Shown piece after piece: positions 11,045-22,755 of a stretch of 64,000 nucleotides of DNA; position 1 is the first letter of the stretch; every line of letters starts with the position of its first letter. The DNA lies in NCBI GenBank assembly GCA_021018815.1, contig JAITYX010000128.1, forward strand, positions 248,001 through 312,000, given 5' to 3'. The stretch is from Talinum fruticosum. Its lineage: Eukaryota > Streptophyta > Magnoliopsida > Caryophyllales > Talinaceae. The notes under the pieces are model-generated. The model had not been told where the DNA came from and did not search any database. It worked only from the letters and a program-made list of their open reading frames with translations. Both the position numbers and the translations under genes were made by a program.

Positions 11045-12442
11045 TGAGTGGAGGAGGAGGAGGAACGAGGACCCCGGCGTTTGTGCTCGTAACGTTGAGA
11101 TAAGACTGTTGGTTGTGCAATTGGCGACAGGAGCAGAGGAATTACTTGTTCTGACCGAGGGTGCTGCTTCTTCTATTTCCTCTTCCGAGCCCACAGTTTC
11201 CTTAGATTGAGTAGGTTGCGCGAAGGTTGAGCTTGGGATTGACCAACATCCCCAACTTCCTCCGAGGTCGATTCAATGTGCTCCGAGGAGATAACCTCTC
11301 GGTTCCTTTTCTCCTTGGCCTTCAGCTTAGCCTCGCTCCAACTTCTTCTTCTTTTTCTAACTCAGAGTTAGAAGAGGTGGAAGACTTTGAGGACAAGTCT
11401 AAGTCGAAGTTGATTCTAAGTCCTCAGCGGCCTTGGATCCGCACTCTTGAAGACGGCCGATCCGGTATTGCTGCCTCTTGGTGACTTCCTTCAGCTCAGT
11501 GACTAAAGCCTGGAATGCACCAAAAGTATATTGTAACTCTTTGTCAAGAGCAGCAAATTGTGATGCCACCTTCGAAGTAAATCAGTAGAAAGGGCAGGCT
11601 GAGAAGATGATGGACTAGCGGTTAGAAGAAGAGTTTCAAAACTCTTCCGAGTCGAAGAATGAAGAGGTGGAACTTTAGAGTTGTGGATCCGGACACCAGG
11701 TGCAATTTCCTGGTATCCCAAATTGGCTAACTCAGCCCTGCCAATGTAGATGGCAAGCTCAAGGGATTTGTGTGGATCGCTTTGACGCTCCACTTCAAAA
11801 TCTACAAAAATAGCGAGGAAAGAAGAGCTCTAAAAGGTAGGGGATTTCTTCTTATCTAAGGGAACATAAATGATTTGATCAATGATGAAAGGGAAAGGGT
11901 CTCCTTGGATGGATAGAATAAGAACATATTTCTTATCAAGAAAAAGAAGAGAAGTATGGCCTCAAACTTCATTTGAGTCACGTAAAAATTCTTTCTAGAC
12001 TTAGGGATGACTCGAGCATATTTATCAAAGAAATCATCGGTGATTTTAGTGAAAGAAATGCGATTTGAGTTCGAAAAGAGTCCGAACCTTAAAGAGCTTG
12101 TGGAGAAGAGGAAGGTTGATAGTGATGTTCTTCCCCGAACATGTCCTTTGCGGTCAAGTTAGAGTAGAATTCCGAGAGTAGCCCGAGACAGATGTAATAA
12201 CAAAAACATAGGTACTTAAAAACCCCTGTTTTAAGAAGTGGTTTGACCCACGAGATTTTGGTGGATAAGAAGAATTTCTCTTCAAGGAAATAGTGTTGGG
12301 CAACAATAGGATGCTTTGGCTCATCGAAGACTAGAGCCTTGCCTTTAGAGGTGTCCTTCCGTGGATCCTCGGACTGGGAAATTAGGGTTCTAGACTTTTT
12401 GGTGGCTAACCCTCCGTTAGCAATGCTTTCTCTCTTCGGCAT
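11045..12442 (-). pseudogene. Extra post-pol ORF of the Copia family, copy 1 (E1)
   Basis: Begins MPKRESIANGGLATKKSRT at 12,442, followed by a basic/Ser-rich region, then VLLSEFYSNL-type sequence ending at a stop (12,089). After frame changes, 11,793-11,503 carries IYIGRAELANLGYQEIAPGV and a Ser/Leu/Pro-rich stretch, and the tail (11,484-11,045) is Lys/Glu/Ser-rich. Homologous to 15,828-14,010, 17,888-17,763 and 40,625-41,750 in this window. It sits between pol and the 3' LTR, the env-like position in SIRE-type elements. No transmembrane segment or known catalytic domain is convincing; a FYxNL motif recalls a domain of unknown function in plant transposon proteins. Broken by at least two frameshifts or stops. 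Confidence 0.55.
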
Positions 12443-12943
12443 GTTGAGAGAAAGAAAGAATTTCACTTAAGAGAGAAGGATTGAATGAGTGAGAATAAAC
12501 AAGTAAGAGAGTAGAGAGTCCGAGTCTAAAAGAGTGTCCGAGTGAGGATTCTAAGTTCGAGAGATGAAAGTGAGAGAGTGAAAATAGCAAAGTGAAAGAA
12601 TGAGGATGAAGAGATGTTATTTATAAAACATGGGCTCTCAAGGAACAAAGGGCTTGCTGACTCGGCTTGCAGAGTAACTGCTAGCTGACAATTTGGCATT
12701 TCAGTGTCCAATGGTTACTTCTTTAAACTGCTTCCTACTAATAGCTAGTTTCTTGACCGTTCACTTAATAGAGAGAGAAAAAGAGATTTTCGAAAATATT
12801 TGCAAGATTCTCTATTGAATTAGAGATGATCTCGGAATTTTAGTGTCCATGTTTTCTCATAATTGAGTGTGACTCAATAGAGTGTCCGAGATACTCAAAA
12901 CACACTCGAAACTTAATAAAGGTAGCTCGGTTTCATGATATCT
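12443..12943 (-). other. E1 spacer between pol and extra ORF
   Basis: No gene. Repeated GAGAG/GTCCGAG tracts. Homologous to 15,840-16,400 in E2 and 17,890-18,410 in E3. It ends in the target duplication TATCT (12,939-12,943). Confidence 0.5.
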
Positions 12944-13885
12944 TGAAAGTTTGCTCTTGAAGTGATTAAGTCACCCTAGAGGGAGGGTGAATAGGGTGAT
13001 GGAAGATTTTGATAAATTACAAACTGTTTTTGTACAGCAATGATTAGAAACAGATTTTGAGTGTAGATTGAAGTCGAAAGTAAAGTACACACGAAGTACG
13101 TGAAAATCCTCCTGGGGCGAAAAACCACGGACAGTGCTAATCCAAGCACCAAGTCAAATCTACTAACCGAATTCACAATTACAAGGACTCGACTCTTAAC
13201 TGAATTTCTCCCTTAGATAATTCCTTTACAAGTTTCCTAGACTTAGAAGTTCCCTTATCTAATCTAGTATTTGCTTACTGAGATACCCTTTACAGATCGG
13301 GGACAATTGAGCCGAGTTAACCCTTACAACTCGGTCAAGGAACTTAGAAAGAAAGTAAAAAGAGTATAAGTGATTAAAAGACTTTCTTTACAACTCGAAA
13401 GTAAGAGATTAAAGATTGGTAGTTGTAAGTCGAAGATTGAATAAGAATGCTCTAAGTAAGTGTTAAGCAATATGTTCAGGAATCTTCAAGTCTTGTGGAG
13501 TGGCTTCTATTTATACGCAATAGGGCAGTAATGACTGTTAAGATTTGTTCTAAACTGGTGAGCTTCAATAGCCATTTTAACAACTTGTCCGAGTCACTTA
13601 AAAAGGATCCGTTGAGATATGAACATTATGTGGTGGTCCTTGGCTCAAAAGTTGTCCAACCCTCTGGTTGTGATTGAAATCTAGGGTGGAAACAGCCGTT
13701 AGACCCAGAGTTGAAGTTTACCAAATTTGGAAACAAACAACCCCGACACGGTGTCCGAGCCATGTCCGTAAATGGTTGATTTCGTCTCCTCGTGTTTAAC
13801 GACTAGAAACCGAGCTGCTTTTGTATTTCAAAAGTAGATTGGGCTTGTTTAATCAACCTATAAAAGAAAAATAAGGTGGTACTTA
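12944..13885 (-). repeat. Copia LTR L3 (3' LTR of E2), truncated
   Basis: Follows the LTR family from the TGAAAG tip through CACCCTAGAGGGAGGGTGAATAGGG, the TATA segment (GGCTTCTATTTATACG near 13,502) and GACACGGTGTCCGAGCC up to about 13,885, where U3 is lost and the extra-ORF 3' flank begins. About 940 of the usual 1,430-1,500 bp remain. Confidence 0.75.
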
Positions 13886-14009
13886 AAATCAATTTGTACA
13901 GATACGTGAAACAAGAAATAAGTAAGGGACAACTCCCTTAAACCAAACATCTATTTTTCTATCTTTTCTCTCCCCTTATGCATTTCAACGAAAAATAAAA
14001 AAATGAGGG

Positions 14010-15828
14010 AGGAAAGACTAAGTAATTACATAAGCTGTTAGACAAGCAAAAACAAAAAGAAAACCAAAAAAACGGAGTTTGAAATCGGGAAGGAGGGCAG
14101 GCTGGCAAGAAGTCAAAGATTGAGTTGTGCGTCTACGCCTATATGCTTGAGTAGAAGTAGCTTGGCGAGGTGGCAATAGAATTAGTAGATATGGCTGTGG
14201 AGGGATCCGAGTTTTATAAACCAAAGGTAGATCTTCCTCTACTTCTTCTTCTTCAACAAAAACTACTGCTGGCTGAGTTTCGAGGAAGGGGCCTTAGACC
14301 GGCCTACATCATCGGCCTCTTCGAGGCATTTTTGTATGATCGAAGAGATCACCTCAGGTTCTTTGTTTCCCTATTCCTTAAGTAGAACTGCTTCTTCCTC
14401 CTTTTCTCCTTCTTTTTCTCCTCCCTCGGCCTCTCCTTGGCCTTCTTCCGCTTCTTCTTCGACTTTTTCGATTCGGACTTAGAAGAGATGGAGGACTCCT
14501 CATATTTATCTTCAGCAGATTCCGAGTCCTTGGCTGCCTTGGATCTTCTCTCTTAGAGTTGGTAGATTTGGTTATGTTGTTGCTTGATTACCTCCTTTAG
14601 CTCAGCAACCAGCACTTGACTTTGTTGAAGCTGAGTCCGAGCCCGGCTTTGCATCAAAGTCGGTGTGAGGATGAAAGCTTGGAACGGCTTAGAGTTGATT
14701 TCAACTCTAAAGCCGGAGAAGCAAGTTTGTTGGCCACCTTCGAAGAACCTCGATAGAAGGGGCAGGCAGAGAAGTGGAAGGTCCAACAGTTAGAAGTAGG
14801 ACCTCGGGAGTAATCTAAGTCCGAGGTGGAAGAGGATAGGGTGGTAACTAAGACGAGTGAACCCGGACACCGGGCTTGACTTCCTGGTATCTAAGACCAA
14901 TAATCTCATTTCTACCAAAACAAACAGTTGGCTCCAAGAAAGAGTGAGAGCCACAAGGGAAAGGGACCTCAAACTGATTGAAAACAACAATAAGAAGGGC
15001 TCCGAAAGGATATGGAGTCTTCTTCGAGTTAGATAGAACGAAGGAATCTGTTCTAAACTAAATGGAAAGAGGTCTACATCGTATCCCTCTAGGATGTCAC
15101 GAGAGAACCTTGCGAACTTTAGAATTGGGGTTCTCTTTTGACGGATAGTAAGAAAAGAAAGTCCTCATGAGTATGAAGCACAAAAGTCCGGCTTCGAGGT
15201 CATCCGAGTCATAGAAAAGTTCTTTCTAGACAAAGGAGGTTCTTTAGAGTATTTGGCAAAGAAGTCATCAGCGACTTCATTGAAAAGAATGGGATTAGAG
15301 TTGAGAAAGAGAGACTTCACATCAAAAAGTTTGTGAAGTAGACCAAGGATGATGTGAACTATCTTCCCTTGAACAACGAAGAGATAATATTGTCTCGTTG
15401 TCTGTCATTTGAGCGTAGAACTCGAAACTAGGTTCGGGTAAATATACTCACGTAAACACAAATAGTTGTACAGTACCAACCCTCCCTGAAGAAGGCAAGA
15501 AGTATACCATCTATAGTGATGCTTAGAAAACGGATTAGGGTGCGTGTTAATGCAAAATGGTAAAGTGGCAAGCATATGCTTCTCGGCGATTAAAACCATA
15601 TGAAGGAAATTATCCTACTCATGATTTGGAATTGACTGCAGCTTGTGTTTGCTATATGTTTTTGGGAAAATTTTGTCATCCAGGATGAACTCGTTGGGTG
15701 ACATTGTGTTTTGGGTCTTCCGAGGCGGGCTCTTTGCCTTTGCCTAATGCGACCTCGGATCGAGTGGACTTGGTTTTGGCATTCTTAGTGGCCAAACCTC
15801 CTTCCACAACTGATCCTCTCTTAGGCAT
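14010..15828 (-). pseudogene. Extra post-pol ORF of the Copia family, copy 2 (E2)
   Basis: Starts MPKRGS at 15,828, with the same GGLATKNAKT-type continuation as copy 1. A stop-ridden middle (15,700-14,990) still shows DILEGYDVDLFPFSLEQIPS, shared with copy 4. 14,786-14,553 encodes SRARTQLQQSQVLVAELKEV and QHNQIYQL, a heptad-rich coiled-coil segment. A Lys/Glu/Ser tail (about 14,550-14,380) reads SKSESKKSKKKRKKAKERPR. Predicted character if intact: about 550-600 residues, soluble, coiled-coil and highly charged at the C terminus. Role unknown; the position matches the env-like ORFs of SIRE elements, but I see no signal peptide or membrane anchor. Confidence 0.55.
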
Positions 15829-16399
15829 ATTTAAGAGAGTAAAGAGTGTTTGAGATTAGAGAAAAGAGAGAACACATAAGATAGAAACAGAGAGAGAGAC
15901 TGAGTGCGAAAGTGAATGAATTTGAAAGTAGAGTGAGGGAGAGAGAGCAATAAGGAGGTAAAGTGAGAGAGAGAGAAAATAAAGCGGTGTTATTTATAGA
16001 GGGTAAAAGAAAAGCTTTCAACCGCATTCGACTCAATTTGCTAGCCAACAATTATCGGACCGTTGAGTCTTCCATCTTAGTAATGGCAAGTTTTCCAACG
16101 ACTTTCTTCCAACGACTAGTTCTACTGATTGTTTGTGTGATAAAGAGAGAGATAAGAAAGAGTTTTTGAAAACATTTATGAGACTCTCCATTTATCTAGA
16201 GATGATCCCAAAATTTTCATGTCCATTTTGCTAAAAATCTAACTATGACTCAAGTAATGCCTTTGAGTGACTCGGAATACACTCGTAAAATTTATAACTC
16301 ATAGCTTAGTCTCATTCTATGTCAATCGATCCATTTGTTATCTACTCAAAGCATATAACAATCAATCATAGTAGAATAACTTTGTAATAACTCGGATAA
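15829..16399 (-). other. E2 spacer between pol and extra ORF
   Basis: GA-rich, simple-sequence-like near 15,880-15,985; no gene. It aligns with the spacers of E1 and E3 (TCAATCGATCCATTTGTT near 16,323). Confidence 0.5.
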
Positions 16400-16812
16400 T
16401 CATGCATTTAACATGCCAAGCTCATTCCTAATAAAGCAAAACCGATCTTCACTCATAGGCTTAGTGAAAATATCAGCTAATTGAAATTTTGTAGGAATAA
16501 ACTCAAGTTCAATATCACCTTTCTTAGAATGGTCTCTCAGAAAATGATATCCGACCTCAATGTGTTTTATCTTTGAGTGTTGAACTAGATTCTTAGTGAC
16601 GCCGATTGCACTTTGGTTGTCACACTTGATCGGAACAGATGTGAATGATAGTCCAAGAACCTTTAAGTGCTTGCTTTATCCAAAGAATATGAGCATAACA
16701 AGCTCCAGCTGCAATGTACTCAGCCTCAGCAATTGATAGAGCAACTAAGCTCTGCTTCTTTGAGTGTTAGGAGATGAGTGATTGACCCGAAATTGACATG
16801 CTCTTGATGTGC
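16400..16812 (-). pseudogene. Copia RNase H C-terminal relic (E2)
   Basis: Minus-strand translation shows VCDNQSAIGVTKNLVQHSKI, then KHIEVGYHFLRDH and ELEFIPTKFQLADIFTKP, the standard plant Copia RNase H ending (C-D-N-x-S-A-I...H-I-x-x-x-Y-H-F...T-K-x-Q-x-A-D). A stop follows NELGMLNA at 16,400-16,402. The domain is cut at 16,812, where a plus-strand LTR fragment begins. Role in intact elements: degrades the RNA strand during reverse transcription. Confidence 0.75.
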
Positions 16813-16813
16813 T

Positions 16814-17182
16814 TGAAGAGTCGGTATAAATCTCTAACTCTCTTAATTTTGATTCTATGTCATTCGCGTATTATAGAAACTCGATCTAAATTTTCATTTT
16901 GTTGTGATCGACTCGTAAAGTGCTTTATTGCATATCTCCTACACAAGTGTTTCGACTTACTCAAACATCACTCGGAATCATCGCATGGTCAAATAATTTC
17001 TCTAACACTTTTATTCTCGAGCACTCGACTTTGTATTTCAATGCAAAGTGAATTACAACATTAATTCTCTATCCTAAGTCAGTTTATTTCCTTAAGCATT
17101 ATTAGACCGGATAAGTTTTTATACCCTGATATTTTACTCTTTCTAACTTAATTATTTTAGGATGGACTTAAGATGGAATTTT
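16814..17182 (+). repeat. Copia LTR fragment in opposite orientation (L10)
   Basis: Begins TGAAGAGTCGGTATAAATCT, the LTR tip (compare TGAAGACTCGAGTATAAC at 42,241), and follows the U3 sequence of the family through AATTTCTCTAACACTTTTATTC and TTACTCTTTCTAACTTAAT before diverging near 17,182. It is plus-oriented, unlike the surrounding E1-E3 copies. It joins directly to the E2 RNase H relic. Confidence 0.7.
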
Positions 17183-17239
17183 ATGGAGAAGAGGGAGGTT
17201 GATCCTAACAACCGTACCTAGAACTTTCGAGGTGATGAC

Positions 17240-17617
17240 CAGTGGTAGATCCAGGAATTTAAGGAAGGGGGTTGAAATAAATAAAATAATAGTGTATACA
17301 ATAGAAAAGTTAACATTTATTTTTAAAATTAATATTACATAATGATAACGATAACATTAGTAAAGGTTCGGTATCTGCAGCAGCTATGCCTGGAAGAAAG
17401 AGTAACGAAGGGAAATAAAATTAAAAGCAAGGGATTGAATTTTGAAAAATTAAAAGTTGCCAATAACGGAGTCGAACACGGGACCTCTTTTTCATATTAC
17501 ACAAGCCTTACCAACTTAGCAACTTGTTTTTACCGATATTTGCCTCTACATAAAACTTTTATTTGTTTTTGGAGGGGGTCGGTTGACCCTACCGAACCCC
17601 GGTGGTTCTCGCCAATG
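17240..17617. mobile_element. hAT-type MITE with 8-bp TSD GTGATGAC
   Basis: 378 bp. Left end CAGTGGTAGATCCAGG; right end ...TTCTCGCCAATG, whose reverse complement CATTGGCGAGAACCACCGG matches the left end imperfectly over about 14 bp. The flanks 17,232-17,239 and 17,618-17,625 are both GTGATGAC, a perfect 8-bp duplication diagnostic of hAT insertion. AT-rich interior with no transposase, so non-autonomous. The ORF inside it (17,342 on) has no recognisable domain. Confidence 0.8.
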
Positions 17618-17762
17618 GTGATGACACCCCAAAGAAGGATTTGTTGGCATACAACTCAAGCAACGACTTTTGGATATATAAAGTCGCTGAAGCATAACTA
17701 ATTATACACTCTAGTTTCTTGAATGTATTTGAGCCAAGAACGAAATTATTTTGAAGAATTTG

Positions 17763-17888
17763 TCATCCAATGTGAAGTGCTTGGATGACAAACACTTTTG
17801 AGGGGTCGACGTACCCTCTTGAGTTATCTTTCGGCCCTTCTTGGTTGCGGACTCCCATGAACTTAGATGTAGAACCTCGTTTAGGCAT
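17763..17888 (-). pseudogene. Extra post-pol ORF, copy 3 (N-terminal stub, E3)
   Basis: MPKRGSTSKFMGVRNQEGPK starts at 17,888 after a GA-rich leader, as in copies 1 and 2 (MPKRES..., MPKRGS...). Conservation of the MPKR start and its position after pol supports this ATG as the true start. The reading is lost at 17,763, where the copy is truncated. Confidence 0.55.
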
Positions 17889-18412
17889 TGTGAGAATGGA
17901 GAAATGAGAGGTTACTAGAGAAGAGAAAGAGAGAGAGAGAGAGCACTTTGAAAGCAAGGAAAGAGTATGAGAGAGCAGAGTATTTCGTGCAAAAAGAGTA
18001 AGGCGCAAAGTGAAGAAATGAAGACGAATAGATGCTATAAATAGAGAAGACGGAAATGTCCTTCAACCTTCTTTCTTACATAACGTTCAAATGGCATTCT
18101 CGGATAGACATGACGTACGGTAGTCCAACGGCTACAATTCCAAGTGGTTTTCCGTCTAACGGTTCGAATTCTTTGCTAGTGACACATGTCGAGAGAGAAA
18201 GAGAGTTTTAAAAAAAAATCTTTCCGAGATTCTCCATTTATCTAGAGATGATCTCAAAAGTTTGGTGCCCATTTTGCTCAAAGACCGAGTCCGACTCGGT
18301 GTGGTTTCCGAGTGACTCGAAAGCAATTAACTCATAGCTCGGTCTCATTTTTAAGTCAACCGATCCATTCGTTAAACAAGTATAAGCCAAAATTATACAT
18401 GTAAACATGTAA
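17889..18412 (-). other. E3 spacer between pol and extra ORF
   Basis: No gene. GAGAGAGA tract at about 17,928-17,942. Homologous to the spacers of E1 and E2; it preserves the uninterrupted version of the E2 target site (TTTTTAAGTCAACCGATCC near 18,348). Confidence 0.5.
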
Positions 18413-20888
18413 TCATGCATTAATCATGCCAAGCTCATTCTAATAAAACAAAACCGATCCTCACTAAGTGGCTTAATGAAAATATCAGCTAACTAAAATT
18501 TCGTAGCAATGAATTCAAGTTCAATATCACCTTTCTCATAATGGTCTCTCGGAAAATGATACCCGATCTCAATATGCTTTGTCTTTGAGTGCTGAACTAG
18601 ATTCTTAGTAATGCTGATTACACCTTGATTGTCACACTTGATTGGGATAGATTTGAATGAAAATTCAAGATCCTTCAACTCGTTGCTTGATCCATAGAAT
18701 CCGAGCATAACAAGCTCCAGTTGCAATGTACTCAGCTTCAACACTTGATAGAGCAACTGGGTTTTGTTTCTTTGAGTGTCAAGATATGAGGAATTGACCC
18801 AGAAATTGGCATGCTCCTCGATGTGCTCTTTCTGTCAACTTTGTAACCAAGCATAGTCAGCATCCGAGTATCCAAGTGAGAGTAAGTTCTAAGTCTCTTG
18901 AAAACCATAGACCAAAATTCCGAGTTCCTACAAGATATCTAAAAATCCTCTTCACCGCAGTGAGATGTGATTCTTTTGGATTAGCTTGAAATCTTGCACA
19001 TAGACACACTAACATAATGTCCGGCCTACTTGATATAAGATATAGCAGAGATCCAATCATACCTCTATAGAGTTTCGATCTACTCGATTTACCTTTTTCG
19101 TCCGAGTCCAATTTCATACTCGCTACTCATGGGCTTTGTCTGCATGTTTCACATCTTGAAGCTTGTACTTCTTCAAACAATTCTTTGGTATACTTAGATT
19201 GATGGACATAGATTCCATCTTTGTCTTATCTCGATTTATAGACCAAGAAAGAAATTGAGCTCTCCCATCATGCTCATTTGGAACTCCTGTCTCATCAACT
19301 CGGAAAACTCTCGACGGAGATTTTCATTAGTAGCTCCAAAAATAATATCATCAACATAAATCGAGCAATAAGGAAATCTTTCCCCTTGGTTTTTATGAAA
19401 AGATTTTTTCAATCTGACCTCTTTCGAAATCATTTCCAACCAAGAAACTGCTCAGCCTTTTCATACCAAGCTCCGGGAGCTTGTTTAAGACCATATAAAG
19501 TTTTTTGCAATTTGAAAACATGATTTGGAAATTCTGAGTTTTCAAATCAAGAGGGTTGCTCAACATAGACTTCCTCTTGAATAAAACCATTCAGAAAAGC
19601 ATATTTAACATCCATTTGATACAATTTAATATTCATGCTAGATGCAAATGCAAAGGTTTCCCCACAATTAATTCCTTCCTCTTGATTGTAACCTTGAGCC
19701 ACAAGTCTAGCTTTATTTCTAACTACCAACCCTCCCTCACCCAGTTTGTTTTTGAAAAACCATTTGGTTCCAATAACTAGGTGGTCAAAAATTCATTTGG
19801 TCGATTCCAAACTTGGTTTCTCTCAAATTGATTGAGCTCTTCTTGAATGGCCTCTACCCATTCAGGTTCATTTAGGGCCTCTAGTGCATTTCTTGGTTCT
19901 GTTAATGATATGAATGCAAATAGATTTTGCAAAGAATAACGAGTTCTTACCCCACTCGTTAATGTCGGATGGAATGTTCTCGAGTGGGTGGCTCGAAGCA
20001 TATTTGAATACTCTACCTGTTCTATGGTTCAAGCAAATTTGTTGGTTGAACTGGCTGATCTTCAGTAGTTTGAGCTTACCGAGTCTCCTTATTCGCTTGC
20101 CCTTTAGCATTTTCAGCTGGTTTAGTCCGAGTCACAATGTTCTGAGTCGCCTCATTCTAAGTTGCTTTCTTCGACTCTTTCTAAGCTCATCTTCAGCAAG
20201 ATCATCTTCATCTCGACTGAGTTTTAGATCCGAGAAGGTTGACTCACTTGTTTTTCCCTAATCTATCTCATCAAACACAACGTGGATACTTTCTTCCACT
20301 TTGTTAGTTCTTTTGTTAAAGACACGATAAGCTTTACTATGAGATAAGTAACCTAGAAATATACCTTCATCTCGACCTAGCATCAAACTTGTTCAGGTGA
20401 TCCTTACCATTATTGTGAAAAAGCACTTACATCCAAAGGGTTTGAACTATGAGATGTTAGGCTTCTTTCCCTTGTAAAGCTCGTAGGGAGTTTTCTTCAA
20501 GATGGGTCCGATGAGGCATCCGTTCGAGTGTGTAGTTTGTCTGTGTTGATCGCCTCAGCCTGTAAATAGTAAGGTAGATCATTTTCAATCATCATTGTCC
20601 TTCCTATCTCTTCAAGATTTCGGTTCTTTCTCTCCACTACTCCGTTACGTTGAGGAGTTCGGGTGCTGAGAAGTTGTGAGAGATACCGTTCTTGTCACAA
20701 AACTCGCAAATTCCGAGTAATCGAACCCCTTCCATGGTCGGTTCGAATTCTTCTAATCTGAGTCCGAGACTCCACTTGAATTTTTCTACAAAGCTTGTTG
20801 AACTCTTTGAAATATTCATTCTTGTTGTTAAGAAAACAAACCCAGGTAAATCGTGAAAAATCATCAACAATCGTGAAAAATCATCAAC
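18413..20888 (-). pseudogene. Copia pol relic of E3: integrase, reverse transcriptase, RNase H
   Basis: Order on the minus strand: integrase core end (about 20,870-20,600: FVFLTTRMN..., SAPELLNVTE in neighbouring frames), integrase C-terminal linker (about 20,350), RT (19,990-19,150) with [37 protein letters not shown] and the catalytic YVDDIIFGATNE (about 19,360-19,325), the RQEFQMSMMGELNFFLGL block, and RNase H (18,760-18,430) with KCDNQGVISITKNLVQHSKT. The stop follows GMINA at 18,413. Several frameshifts. A 20-bp direct duplication (AATCGTGAAAAATCATCAAC) lies at 20,850-20,890, next to a deletion of protease/pre-integrase. Intact function: cDNA synthesis and integration; dead here. Confidence 0.8.
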
Positions 20889-20894
20889 AATCGC

Positions 20895-22695
20895 AAGTTA
20901 GAAACACACTAACCCTTCTCACTTCCTCTTACGAACCCAGTAACTCCTTTTACTGTGGTCCTTTTCCGAGGAAGAAGACTCTTGGGAACCTAGATTTGAA
21001 TGACTTTAGGTTTGGTGTGATTCCGAGTCTTCTTTCTAGAAAACGGAGTCCGTGTCTATTTCTTTTGAAAATCTTTTCTTTCGTAAATAGGTGGAGAAGG
21101 TTTTCTCCTATAAACTGGTCCGGGCTTAGTCCTCATTTCATTTTTATGAATAGGACCATGCTCAACCTTCCCGAACTTCACGGTTTTGGAATCCTTCTTG
21201 AAAAGATTGGAGTAAGAATTAGATTCCTCCTATTCGTTAAAACCAAGCTCTTCTTTCCTAAAGAAGACACACCGAGAGCCTAAAAGCATGTCAAGGTTTT
21301 TCGACCTTGAGTAAATTTCAAAACAAGCTCTTGAGACTCATTGAGCTTTCTTTTCATATGCTCATTTTCTCTTCCGAGTGACTTAGACTTAGTCTCATTA
21401 GCCTCGAGTACTAGTCTTGAGTTCTTTCGAGTTCGTCTCGGCTTTTCCAATTCATTTTTCAAACAATTGCTCTCGAAGTAAGAGACTCAAGTTGTTCTTT
21501 GAACCGAGAAGAATCGAATTGGACTTTTCTTCCAAAGTGTAAATATATTTAGCCAAATCAACTTTGGAGAACTTGAGAAAGTATTCAATTACCTCCTAAG
21601 GACTTGTCTCGCTGACTTAGATTCAACTTCCGAGTCCGTTAGTGCCATTAGACACTTTCAGTCATCGAATTATCTTCTCCTTCGGATGAGTCATCATCGC
21701 TCCATGTGGCCATCATAGCCTTCTTCTTCTTTCTATCCTTTTTTTTCTTTGGATAGTCCTTGATTATGTGATCTTTGATGCCACATTCAAAATAGCCGAG
21801 TTCTTAGTTAAAGATAACTTTGAAGGAGAAGAATATTTATCTTTTATGTCCTTCTTATCTTTCTTGTAGAACTCTTCCTTTTGTCTTTTTTCCCACTTCT
21901 TATGTTTTATCATTCTTTTGAAGCCTCGGGCAATGAGTGCCATTGGATCCTCTTCTAAGTCCGAGGAACTCGGACTTTCCTCTTTACTTTCCGAGGCCTT
22001 CGGAGCAATGTTCCTTTTGGTACCGACCTCGACATCCTCTTCTTCCAGGTGAATCTCATGGGTAAGTAGCTTCCCAATTAGTTCGTCCGGCTTTAATTGA
22101 GAGATATTTTGAGCTTCCTCAATGGCTATCACCTTGGGACCCCATCTCCTCTTTGGTAAACTTCTCATAATTTTTCCGCACATTTCTTCGTGAGAAATTT
22201 TTCTACCTAGAGATTTGAGATTGTTTGTAATCTTAGTGAAGCAAATGAACATCCGACCGATGTTTTCTTCCGGCTCCATCTTGAACAGCTCATATTTGTG
22301 AAGATACTGGCTTATCTTTACCTGTTTCACTTGGCTTGTTCCTTCGTATGTGTTGACAAAAGTGTCCCACACATCTTTGGCTGTGTTGCACGCTGACACT
22401 CTATTGTACTGTTACGAGCTGATAGCACACATCGAATGTTCACTTCTTTGAAGTTCTTTCTAAACTTCACTGTTTCTTCATTGGTGTACTCAAATTTTTC
22501 TTTAGGCACAAATCTTGTTCCTTCCATCTTCATTGGGATGTAGTTGCCTTCTTGGATGATGTTCCGGACATCTTCATCGTTGTTCAGCAGAAAGCATTCC
22601 ATCAATTTCTTATAATGCACGAAGTTTGACCCTTTAAACTTAGGTGGTCCGGTGGACGACATTCCTTCATCAAACTCTCAAATGTTCCGAGCCAT
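20895..22695 (-). pseudogene. Copia gag relic of E3
   Basis: An ATG at 22,695 (MARNI, then a stop) precedes MSSTGPPKFKGSNFVHYKKL (from 22,662). 22,399-21,764 is open for 211 codons: TAKDVWDTFVNTYEGTSQVK, the PDELIGKLLTHE block, an acidic stretch SSSDLEEDPMALIARGFK, and a Lys-rich end. A zinc knuckle follows in another frame (YFECGIKDHIIKDYP, last Cys replaced). Then a coiled-coil segment with KSKSLGRENEHMKRKLNE and LVLKFTQGRKTL (21,462-21,280). This is the UBN2/gag layout of SIRE-type Copia with the extra C-terminal coiled coil. Frameshifted. Confidence 0.75.
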
Positions 22696-22755
22696 ATGAT
22701 CTTTAAACCTTTGGATTGTTACATCTTTCTTGAAGGGCTAGGCTTTGATACCAAT

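Noticed and set aside
19278..20261. Plus-strand ORFs over the Copia pol relic
   Set aside because: Antisense to frames with clear RT and integrase motifs.
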